Assembly (NCBI GenBank): GCA_002690445.1
Contig: NZER01000448.1
Span: 1 to 11,233, forward strand
DNA: 11,233 nucleotides
Direction: 5' to 3'
DNA from: Candidatus Pacearchaeota archaeon
GTDB lineage: Archaea; Nanoarchaeota; Nanoarchaeia; Pacearchaeales; GW2011-AR1
Shown here: positions 9,001 to 11,233 of the stretch, one piece after another
Layout of the letters: every line of letters starts with the position of its first letter
Numbering within the stretch: position 1 is the stretch's first letter
The notes under the pieces: generated by a model
The model's input: the letters and a program-made list of their open reading frames with translations, nothing else
What the model was told of the DNA's origin: nothing
Database searches by the model: none
Program-made: the position numbers and the translations under genes

Positions 9001-9471
9001 GCCGCAATGTCCAATGACCCTGAGACCTTCAGGCAGGCCTATATTGATGCCGTCAAGGTTGCCGTGGAGAGGGAGATTGAGAAGAGGAATCAAACCGCCA
9101 AGGCAGGCGGCAGGGTGGATATCAGGAAGCATCGCGACGGAACTGAATGGACCGTACACGAGGAGGCTGTGGCATATGTTCGGGCATCTTACCGGGACCA
9201 GCACCCAATCAGGAAGGTTTTCGTAACCATGCCAACGGACACGCAGTACAACCGGCTCCTTATGGAAATTCCTGAGGATCACAGGAAGGATGTGCAAGGG
9301 GCCCTAGAGGCATACAACCAATATGGCACCAGTATTGAGGTTAAGCCATTCCATGGAAAAGAGGAAAAGAAGCCATCTACAAAAAAGAGCACTGGAACAT
9401 ACAAGCCACCAGCTGCTCCAACTTATGAGAATGTACGTCGAAAAATCATGCGAGAAGCGCTTGGATATTAA
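1..9471 (+). CDS. Giant phage polyvalent / internal virion-type protein (5' partial)
   Basis: This is one uninterrupted frame of at least 3,154 residues, numbered here from a GTG at base 7. The two codons before it are also open, and the N-terminus reads like the middle of a protein, so the gene probably starts upstream. Visible parts, in order: a Gly/Ala-rich hydrophobic stretch (95-115); a Pro-rich linker (126-148); a coiled coil (about 350-441); an unrecognised domain (446-626); an acidic linker (627-712); two ADP-ribosyltransferase-like regions (717-834, 935-1045); an HExxH metallopeptidase-like domain (about 1210-1395); a long helical region; hydrophobic segments (2504-2527, 2812-2828); a C-terminal domain (about 2830-3000); and a Lys/Pro-rich tail. 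Giant phage proteins mixing such enzymatic domains are known as polyvalent proteins, believed to be carried in the virion and delivered with the DNA. Its position before a lysis-type cassette fits an internal virion protein. The overall family is fairly sure; the role of each domain is inferred. Confidence 0.85.
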   Translation, partial: DTVMPAMVTSKLVKSLTGQKLTKSASKGLYGKISNSAYGKISKNLIGAGVTEGVTEGFQEYVGVLSRKVGRGMTLDEAIDAELSYEESKGIWHAVKVGATAGLMAGAGTSVVGAATGQYSTPEDTEEAPPVAPAPIEPTPAEPAPTGAAPIDTYLSDEEKAKVEDVLSREMEATVLDKDGKEVSADPTIRAEVSESITNEGNDDAARTYYFNRRREELDKKARMAASTKIVLPEGAVETSDPEGEPAVNILSGANADLINNLESAFNDGVNEHNSESTKIVLPPRATLTNLGLTPAKVEKELEPVKPAPAKGKAWEKEGFPEGMSPFEAAKRAAIQAERNKKQVVPATSLEDQNKALVGAIDSRMKRLEEDQAKAGVAVEKAMATLERKTEKLDKQLGDKEIDDAQYRAKIEELEAPSDKVTDNRERIKQEIEDLKNTKNAIDGNEAFPSNFIAFNSQPADKTTSGNKVSYPAFFTVNDDHLEAGRELKEAMEKARSEEVGTKTKGISDLTDILTGGMRADPDVNVSNPRTIVVVADPSGKAYHMLAVYKHRGEARVTMPEGSAKPKNTKDAAKLSDVLEQGYEVVGSFRTSVAVEAQGKNAMRRKIDPDKWASFSVEMQKRRRSENRGALEPKTYDAPQETEEETTSGGVVNLVPEDEQDFGQQAEEGTGQFLESKVGEDDTGLSREVDETDPDPPSPISESVTGPEEVPADGFIDGVKFHVTLTSNVESIKRDGIKRDMPGHWSSMLAEKYGDGLIFTFDNYIDAEKWASNMDWETSKSFGSGDISIVAFADVAPDSWNEDAASQSREGAGKIGAWLKREQPVSPGVILWSKVYDKEASNSLSDRWEAAYKRKKPETESATQSQPETPAQQALRKANEDELIDPTRGPSLESRIDGGNIESDSAYLAAVERGDMEAAQKLVDAAAKAAGYTIGPFYHGSDTKGITRYKVESGYEWGPASYWMAEKDRAARYGEHVQGAYLKIENPVAHSFNGPDGAPLFEDLKGQTNNDKNAEARRLGHDGVIQMWGDGSVVEAAVFDPDQIKSADPVAYDDAGNVIPLSERFGKKPETESQAAVRESYEKEVEFSGHTPVGHPGSPVEIFNPVTHQMEPVEVESDSPGAIRHNLSGKVVYGPDEGYSPSILDNLTEENANKVAAAYRKRFGDTLGTALEAVEDLFLRDARVEAVFDSEGKEAGKFRGPGGDPPLPPMEKMFIKIARMLAQHPLVGLSNLSVIKGTRLKEGSKRGGGIAAYSDHNKTVQIVLNRHENARQIAHSIIHEAVHVMLVRSIWNFEKQGGSLLNGRQKDLIKKLQRLMVKARESAIGERGWDKNRDAYGFKNLDEFLAEAMSNPQFIRMLSKQKGSRSGRVVGEQGIVLSLLMDIYHYIKRLVLDVIISMKDIDVEQIGGKRFDSKRHIGRPGDPRYGVSGTLDQTLAGEAIETILLLGAEKELRAQQWTVTAQQVVGDKTKDYDEVEADYGHPLSLEHASSGAQAYVLENRRMGTAQPITRDKPGEETTNDTARAKPMVAVENKLDEVYREMYQQWDDMGLNREGKSYEDFVSMIGQTAPKELIDSVNEALTEVSKPNVSTNIAIKDIIDRDNALNRVLSRLSKTLSWIRKRRGKSQDDLNTAKEEFENSNNELQTLISKYMEAGVTSKVAAKSLTNLLADMKNTLRSGNKKTYNIMAKVARKLKKRPDTPANFEVILDDVGKRLIDDNGTLMIDVLGAVAALDIDFGTKEAKINDVVDQILGAGGEMDIQLNRIATSKNERLAVAGLIAGFGRSNQHVIDLVQIRNMRAEEAADTHERDAINKAMKLAISPDVDSLALARTAIHSVRKHSRAAERILGELNKRKKSHSKLLKDQDNAIDFIDLDNVTRKVLSRQMSLVEAELSAEQRQLETARAMFDGHEGSKMIVPPTPGTAIDSLFKDENVKTFHTTPPVGQSREDYMRELQMDLEKMHKWLNHEGRVKDKVWNLVKRQYDNIAMDFVLRTYTARKNSHTLRWIGNFLDKVKETGNPTMRQIARRLTKFWGMTKYHEMIEPLAREWILAEAEAKKAMGEVGRGSTQFIRSSVHHVALSYFENHQELLEESSSVEEAINKGLENIKKIFLAGNDKLSNAIKNNNAWPAIENYIRATGKTSRAMIKIHEDMGMKVLEDTSGYAYFRRAVGSELFTVARHLSSPIQSAMTEMAPMWQGTAEDRRTSQTVSEKTREAYVKNRDGLASEWISRSKGGTWEKFVGALAKIQGTTTFLSAEDIVIKVDKDGKPSMDHDNMKGIRAHRSDSKAAFDSAGEGDVIGFAEALYRNTGGDINDQAALTAYVGHVTGVLQSHFNSLQASINKATSTKSINEAYSSKRRVMLDARQTEGFPSEWLEYMHFEEHNVAATIRGWGAQASFGTDMDGIDGDLNTAQNDFQNQINLLAEIEDRANKDFGVIDSKEKTKWIISESNELAASQLGIPKDRGHKILTEAKKNSKRVDELRNSLGAFLRNEATHGLMEYSTAMEFLGALVTMVVQSVTTAIIDISSMFAQPIIKYGFNWTGVRQSARGLNMLTQMFGSFFQAFGAQIDLEGNWQTKYSELNQGDPDNLMRARDRLVSSWHREVPGDPSRAKSIMVKLSRSIGEIFRSGFIGFGKRGHKVRYATLKPHAPFTQVGGWMHAANVINTWKAYHKIITDAMEYYDANPGDANRGFELDHTHVGMSKNAFEYMKDQLADAGMSLEELALSAKLTKDSGAKTDVFTNDQLRKLAVMAQTEITKETSPLTRPTWVYTNELGKTSNQLVGWSVEKWADITRMFSTKDDAGRFSTRVMLRSMAPFTLVFPISMAFVMIKEEWEEEIRKKKSNTLQFDPDKTIGDNVVAFMDRASKAGTFGIMGDAVNSVVNPATGRQFSVENRVFFLSMITNFASDLYRWNGRGYPMDWQHAMRPLIQDLAGAGLLEFMQATDGMFGLAESERQVTRRLNTENWLRVVGRGLELDVRTPYRGGMPRNKVKPHIRNMAIAAMSNDPETFRQAYIDAVKVAVEREIEKRNQTAKAGGRVDIRKHRDGTEWTVHEEAVAYVRASYRDQHPIRKVFVTMPTDTQYNRLLMEIPEDHRKDVQGALEAYNQYGTSIEVKPFHGKEEKKPSTKKSTGTYKPPAAPTYENVRRKIMREALGY
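397..441 (+). repeat. Short Pro-rich tandem repeat in the linker of the giant protein
   Basis: Three imperfect 15-base units lie head to tail and encode PAPIE, PTPAE and PAPTG (residues 131-145). They sit in an Ala/Pro/Glu-rich stretch after the Gly/Ala hydrophobic segment. The stretch probably forms an extended flexible linker between the N-terminal part and the coiled coil. Confidence 0.7.
679..845 (+). repeat. 17-bp direct repeat encoding the peptide STKIVLP twice
   Basis: The same 17 bases occur at 679-695 and 829-845, exactly 150 bases (50 codons) apart and in the same frame. The peptide STKIVLP therefore appears at residues 225-231 and 275-281. The following residues diverge (EGAVE against PRATL), so this is a repeated short motif and not a duplicated domain. 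A looser relative, SKMIVPP, occurs at 1910-1916. The function is unknown; a short binding or processing motif is one possibility. Confidence 0.6.
2155..2508 (+). other. Domain: ADP-ribosyltransferase-like region 1 of the giant protein
   Basis: Residues 717-834 open with VKFHVTLTSNVESIKRDGI. This fits the first strand and helix of ADP-ribosyltransferase-like domains (a His in an F-H-V-T context, then a helix ending in D-G-I). A second element, GLIFTFD followed by DAEKWA (754-769), fits the usual strand plus helix with 'FT-D...A'. I do not see a convincing catalytic Glu near the C-terminal end (VILWSKVYD), so this copy may be degenerate or may use another chemistry. The segment is richer in A+T than much of the gene (about 45% G+C over 2161-2580 by hand count, about 41% over 2161-2340). 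The fold assignment is tentative. Confidence 0.4.
2561..3218 (+). repeat. 22-bp perfect in-frame direct repeat flanking the second ART-like module
   Basis: Copies at 2561-2582 and 3197-3218 are identical over 22 bases. They are 636 bases (212 codons) apart and in the same reading frame. Both encode KKPETES, preceded by a basic residue or glycine. The intervening segment contains the second ADP-ribosyltransferase-like domain and its short leader. Recombination between the copies would remove or swap that module without breaking the frame. Confidence 0.75.
2809..3141 (+). other. Domain: ADP-ribosyltransferase-like (ART-PolyVal type) region 2 of the giant protein
   Basis: Residues 935-1045 carry the hallmarks of the ADP-ribosyltransferase-like domains found in phage polyvalent proteins. 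These are FYHGS with His937, SYWMAEKDRAARYG with Tyr960, a YLKIENPV strand (979-986), GHDGVI (1018-1023), and a closing VVEAAVFDPDQIKSA with Glu1033. The set His937/Tyr960/Glu1033 matches the H-Y-E catalytic arrangement of diphtheria-toxin-like transferases, so the domain may be active. Enzymes of this class move ADP-ribose from NAD+ onto a target; the target here is unknown. The module is bracketed by a 22-bp repeat. Confidence 0.65.
3634..4191 (+). other. Domain: HExxH zinc-metallopeptidase-like region of the giant protein
   Basis: Residues about 1210-1395 contain SIIHEAVHVML with the zinc-binding HExxH motif (His1277, Glu1278, His1281). About 64 residues later comes DEFLAEAMSNPQF, whose Glu1345 is a good candidate for the third zinc ligand. 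The pairing of HEAxH with a 'DEFLAEAxSNP' element recurs in the metallopeptidase domains of phage polyvalent proteins. A hydrophobic helix (1374-1394) closes the domain. The catalytic residues are intact, so activity is plausible. The substrate could be the giant protein itself, another virion protein or a host protein. Confidence 0.7.
7516..7587 (+). other. Hydrophobic, possibly membrane-spanning segment of the giant protein
   Basis: Residues 2504-2527 (FLGALVTMVVQ..., ending IIDISSMF) form about 24 largely apolar residues after a charged helical region. A second apolar stretch, residues 2812-2828 (MAPFTLVFPISMAFVMI, bases 8440-8490), lies about 285 residues later, followed directly by charged KEEWEEE. 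Such segments would suit insertion into the host membrane during DNA ejection, as proposed for internal virion proteins of podoviruses. They could equally be buried helices. Confidence 0.4.
8494..9003 (+). other. Domain: conserved C-terminal region of phage giant proteins (LPD38-like, tentative)
   Basis: Residues about 2830-3000 hold a helical region with FMDRASKAGTFGIMGDAVNS, then NRVFFLSMITNFASDLYRW and RPLIQDLAGAGLLEF. From memory this pattern resembles the C-terminal large-polyvalent-protein-associated domain of podovirus-type giant proteins, but I could not compare it with a profile. No catalytic motif is visible, and a structural or scaffold-like role is most likely. Confidence 0.35.
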
Positions 9472-9501
9472 CTAGATGATACCATAAAAAAAGGGTAGGT
9501 T

Positions 9502-9506
9502 AGGAG
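9502..9506 (+). promoter_or_regulatory. Strong ribosome binding site for the 54-aa holin-like gene
   Basis: AGGAG lies six bases before the ATG at 9513, in the only gap of the window (9472-9512). The gap shows no inverted repeat with a T-run and no clear promoter, so the cassette is probably transcribed together with the giant gene. Confidence 0.75.
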
Positions 9507-9512
9507 AGGGAG

Positions 9513-9677
9513 ATGAACGATCACACAGAAACATTAAGGACATTGGGATTAAACGGAACTGTTCTAGGGGTAACTTGGCTCAGCGACATAGAACTGATGT
9601 TGAAGATAGTGCTGCTCATTCTCTCCATAAGCTACACAGTCATTAAGTTATATTCACATTTCAAGGAGAAGAAATGA
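9513..9677 (+). CDS. Small membrane protein, putative holin-like (54 aa)
   Basis: This 54-residue protein starts MNDHTETLRTLGLNG. A moderately apolar stretch (11-23) is followed by a strongly hydrophobic segment (about 28-47, LMLKIVLLILSISYTVIKLY) and a basic tail, HFKEKK. A good Shine-Dalgarno site (AGGAG, six bases upstream) supports the start. Its stop codon overlaps the start of the protease gene (ATGA), suggesting coupled translation. Small proteins with one or two transmembrane segments and a Lys-rich C-terminus, placed just after late structural genes in phages, are often holins or holin-like. Holins collect in the inner membrane and trigger lysis. There is no diagnostic motif, so the membrane location is well supported and the holin role is inferred. 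A membrane anchor or regulator for the adjacent exported protease is an alternative. Confidence 0.65.
   Translation: MNDHTETLRTLGLNGTVLGVTWLSDIELMLKIVLLILSISYTVIKLYSHFKEKK
9663..9668 (+). promoter_or_regulatory. Ribosome binding site of the serine protease gene
   Basis: AAGGAG ends five bases before the ATG at 9674. It lies inside the end of the preceding 54-aa gene and encodes part of that gene's Lys-rich tail. It fixes the protease start, since no other start codon in this frame is so well placed. Confidence 0.75.
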
Positions 9678-10585
9678 AAGCACTAGCATTCGCACTTATA
9701 TTCATAGCAACAACCGTATTCGCAGCACCCAAGGACATTGCTTCCTACCTTCAATCCATATCCGTAACCATACGGGCGGAGGGAGGGTACTCTCGCTCTG
9801 AGGGTAGCGGTGTTATCTATAGCCGCGATGTCGGAGGAAAGAAGGTTTCATTTGTCTGGTCAGCCGGTCATGTGGTGGCAAAGCTCAGGACTGTAAGGGA
9901 GGTCATCGACCCCGTGAAGGGAGTCCCTCGCAAGATTATTGAATTCAAGGATGCCAAGGTGATAAGGGAGATGCGCAATGCCAATGGGCGCAAGGTGGGG
10001 GAAGTGACCGTTGACGCCAAGGTAATCAAGTATTCCGACAGCGAAGACGGTCACGACCTCGCCCTGTTCATGGTTCGCTCCAATGACATGAAGGCCTTTG
10101 GTGATGAGTCAGCCAAGTTCAAGCTCGACAGCACGCCAATCCCTTTAGGCACCCACCTGTTTCATGTTGGGTCCCTACTTGGGCAACTGGGCTCCAATTC
10201 CATGACAGATGGAATCATGAGTCAGCACGGAAGAATCTTTAAGCGCACCTACATGGACCAAACCACTGTAGTGGCCTTTCCCGGGTCCAGCGGCGGTGGA
10301 GTATTTACGGACGACGGGACTTGGGTGGGCATGATCGTTCGTGGTGCCGGTGAGGGATTCAACCTTATAGTCCCGGCGCGAAGACTCGTGGGTGACTTCT
10401 GCAAGAAGCAAAAGATTATGTGGGCCGTTGACCCTAAGGTCAAGGTAACCATGGAAGACATCGAGAAGATGTCTGTAGAGGATGTTGGGATGCCGGGGTC
10501 CAAAAAGGAGGTCGGGGATGAGAAATTGTTCCCGGTCCTCCCGAGGATCACGGATCTCACTGGAAACCCAATAAAAACAAAATGA
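9674..10585 (+). CDS. Exported trypsin-like serine protease (303 aa)
   Basis: The protein begins with a typical Sec signal peptide: a basic start (MK), an apolar core to about residue 14, and a V-F-A site favouring cleavage after Ala17. The body is a chymotrypsin/trypsin-fold protease with all three catalytic residues: His66 in WSAGHVV, Asp128 in DGHDLALFMV, and Ser206 in the GSSGGG nucleophile motif. The class cuts peptide bonds through a Ser-His-Asp relay, and the export signal places it in the periplasm or outside the cell. About 60 residues follow the core (ending in FPVLPRITDLTGNPIKTK) with no PDZ domain, so it is not a DegP-like protein. It has its own ribosome binding site and ATGA overlaps at both ends, between two holin-like genes. 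No endolysin is visible nearby. Possible roles are envelope breakdown at lysis, removal of a surface protein or receptor, or virion protein processing. The enzyme class is sure; the role is not. Confidence 0.88.
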   Translation: MKALAFALIFIATTVFAAPKDIASYLQSISVTIRAEGGYSRSEGSGVIYSRDVGGKKVSFVWSAGHVVAKLRTVREVIDPVKGVPRKIIEFKDAKVIREMRNANGRKVGEVTVDAKVIKYSDSEDGHDLALFMVRSNDMKAFGDESAKFKLDSTPIPLGTHLFHVGSLLGQLGSNSMTDGIMSQHGRIFKRTYMDQTTVVAFPGSSGGGVFTDDGTWVGMIVRGAGEGFNLIVPARRLVGDFCKKQKIMWAVDPKVKVTMEDIEKMSVEDVGMPGSKKEVGDEKLFPVLPRITDLTGNPIKTK

Positions 10586-10815
10586 GTACCACTAAGAAAG
10601 AGACCCCATCAAAACGCAGTGGCATCCGCTCGACCGAATTTTGGTTGAGTTCTGTTACTGCAGTCCTTGGAATCCTGATTGCTGGCGGAATTGTTGACCC
10701 TGAGGGCGGCACTTCCACGGGCAAGATAGTTGCCTTCGCCTGCTCGGCACTGGCTGCTCTTGGATACACAGTATCCCGGACGCTGGTCAAGAAAGCAGAC
10801 GCAGAGAACTCATGA
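10582..10815 (+). CDS. Putative holin, two transmembrane helices (77 aa)
   Basis: This 77-residue protein has a basic, hydrophilic N-terminus (to about residue 19), a first hydrophobic helix (20-38, FWLSSVTAVLGILIAGGIV), and a short turn with DPEGG. A second helix follows (49-65, IVAFACSALAALGYTVS), then a basic tail, RTLVKK. This is the layout of small two-helix phage holins with both ends in the cytoplasm. The 'RSTEFW' entry to the first helix followed by 'GYTVSRTLVKK' is, from memory, common in phage proteins annotated as holins. The start overlaps the protease stop (ATGA) and has no clear Shine-Dalgarno site, so translation probably depends on ribosomes finishing the protease. Holins form inner-membrane lesions at a set time to start lysis. 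Confidence 0.7.
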   Translation: MSTTKKETPSKRSGIRSTEFWLSSVTAVLGILIAGGIVDPEGGTSTGKIVAFACSALAALGYTVSRTLVKKADAENS

Positions 10816-11045
10816 TTACCACATTGCTAGCTGCCCTAAAGGCAATCCCCCGGCTCGTCGATGCGGCTGAGAGGATTGCTGATGGGGTGGCTGCAATGAA
10901 TAAGGCCCATCAGGAGAAGGTGGCGAAAGAGAGGCTAGATGAAAAAAATACCTTTGTTGATGATTATATTGCTGGCGTTCGGGTGCGTGACCCCGAAGTA
11001 CAACGGGATACGGGACATGACAGCAGCCCATCCGAAGGGGGCTGA
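10812..11045 (+). CDS. Small helical protein, possible inner-membrane spanin (Rz-like) (77 aa)
   Basis: This protein starts at an ATGA overlap with the holin-like gene and has only a weak purine-rich region before it. The N-terminal part, MITTLLAALKAIPRLVDAAERIADGV, looks like an amphipathic or weakly membrane-seeking helix. A charged helix follows (about 30-48) and then a polar tail rich in Asp, Ser and Gly. The last 107 bases of the gene overlap, in the +1 frame, the start of a small lipoprotein gene. That is the arrangement of Rz/Rz1 spanin pairs. However, an inner-membrane spanin should have a clear N-terminal transmembrane helix and a long periplasmic coiled coil, and this protein has neither in typical form. 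It could instead be a small uncharacterised phage protein of the lysis region. Confidence 0.55.
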   Translation: MITTLLAALKAIPRLVDAAERIADGVAAMNKAHQEKVAKERLDEKNTFVDDYIAGVRVRDPEVQRDTGHDSSPSEGG

Positions 11046-11160
11046 AGATGCTGTTAATGGCTCCCATTACCGTGACGGGGGAAATGAGAGTGAAGTTTTT
11101 ATAAGGGATTTATTTAGGTACGTTAACCAACTGGAATACGAGCTAGAAAGACCAAGATGA
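10939..11160 (+). CDS. Small lipoprotein, putative outer-membrane spanin (Rz1-like) (73 aa)
   Basis: The product begins MKKIPLLMIILLAFGC, with two lysines, an apolar core and a cysteine at position 16. This is a lipoprotein signal whose lipobox (A-F-G-C) departs slightly from the usual L-[AS]-[GA]-C. Cleavage before Cys16 would leave a 58-residue lipid-anchored protein, mostly polar, ending in FRYVNQLEYELERPR, a probable helix. The start lies inside the preceding gene in another frame, with a GAGAGG ribosome binding site four bases upstream. Position, size, lipid anchor and overlap fit an o-spanin, which helps fuse inner and outer membranes in the last step of lysis. The Pro-rich stretch of classical Rz1 is absent. 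The lipoprotein call is stronger than the spanin call. Its stop overlaps the next start (ATGA). Confidence 0.65.
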   Translation: MKKIPLLMIILLAFGCVTPKYNGIRDMTAAHPKGAEDAVNGSHYRDGGNESEVFIRDLFRYVNQLEYELERPR

Positions 11161-11233
11161 CCCCAGACGAAATCCGCGACATTGCGGTGGCTAGATTTAA
11201 CGAGTTTGCACCTAAGAAATATGACCGAGGACA
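11157..11233 (+). CDS. Start of an unidentified small phage gene (3' partial)
   Basis: A frame opens with ATG overlapping the lipoprotein stop (ATGA) and stays open to the window edge, giving 25 residues: MTPDEIRDIAVARF, then NEFAPKKYDRG. The preceding purine-rich bases (GAAAG) form at best a weak ribosome binding site. The ending 'KKYDRG' followed by CA (perhaps Gln) resembles the 'KYxxGQxEHGG' element of small phage proteins found close to lysis and packaging genes, but the decisive part lies beyond the window. The coupled start makes a real gene likely; its function cannot be told. Confidence 0.55.
   Translation, partial: MTPDEIRDIAVARFNEFAPKKYDRG

Noticed and set aside
9472..9512. Possible terminator or promoter between the giant gene and the cassette
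   Set aside because: There is a run of seven A residues but no inverted repeat followed by T residues, and no convincing promoter elements. Only the ribosome binding site is supported.
9674..10585. Protease as a DegP/HtrA-type host quality-control protein
   Set aside because: There is no PDZ domain after the protease core, and the gene is locked by overlaps into a phage cassette.

Overview
The window looks like the late region of a tailed double-stranded DNA phage, or a prophage, that infects a Gram-negative bacterium. One very long plus-strand gene fills about 84% of it. A compact block of small genes follows on the same strand. I see no host housekeeping genes, tRNA, rRNA, CRISPR array or insertion sequence. 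The Gram-negative host is inferred from a small lipoprotein resembling an outer-membrane spanin. The order (giant virion-type protein, lysis-type genes, then a small gene running off the edge) resembles podoviruses, where internal virion proteins precede holin, spanin and terminase genes. That comparison is inference from layout.

Region 1 (1-9471) is a multidomain protein of at least 3,154 residues. Its frame is open at the left edge, so the true start is probably upstream. In order it shows a glycine/alanine-rich hydrophobic segment, a Pro-rich linker, a coiled coil and an uncharacterised domain. Two regions resembling ADP-ribosyltransferases come next (the second clearer), then an HExxH zinc-metallopeptidase-like domain. 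About 1,100 mostly helical residues follow, then two hydrophobic segments, a C-terminal domain typical of phage giant proteins and a Lys/Pro-rich tail. This is the architecture of phage 'polyvalent' proteins, thought to be packaged in the capsid and ejected with the DNA. A 22-bp perfect in-frame direct repeat brackets the second ADP-ribosyltransferase-like module, suggesting module exchange.

Region 2 (9513-11233) is a tight cassette. It holds a 54-aa holin-like membrane protein, an exported trypsin-like serine protease with an intact His-Asp-Ser triad, a 77-aa two-helix holin-like protein, and a 77-aa helical protein overlapped out of frame by a small lipoprotein (a spanin-like arrangement). 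The start of one further gene is cut by the window edge. Four of the junctions are ATGA stop/start overlaps, so translation is probably coupled. No peptidoglycan hydrolase is visible, and the exported protease sits where an endolysin might be expected. That is the most unusual feature here.

The only gap between genes is 9472-9512 (41 bases). It holds a Shine-Dalgarno site and no recognisable terminator or promoter. No minus-strand gene is supported.
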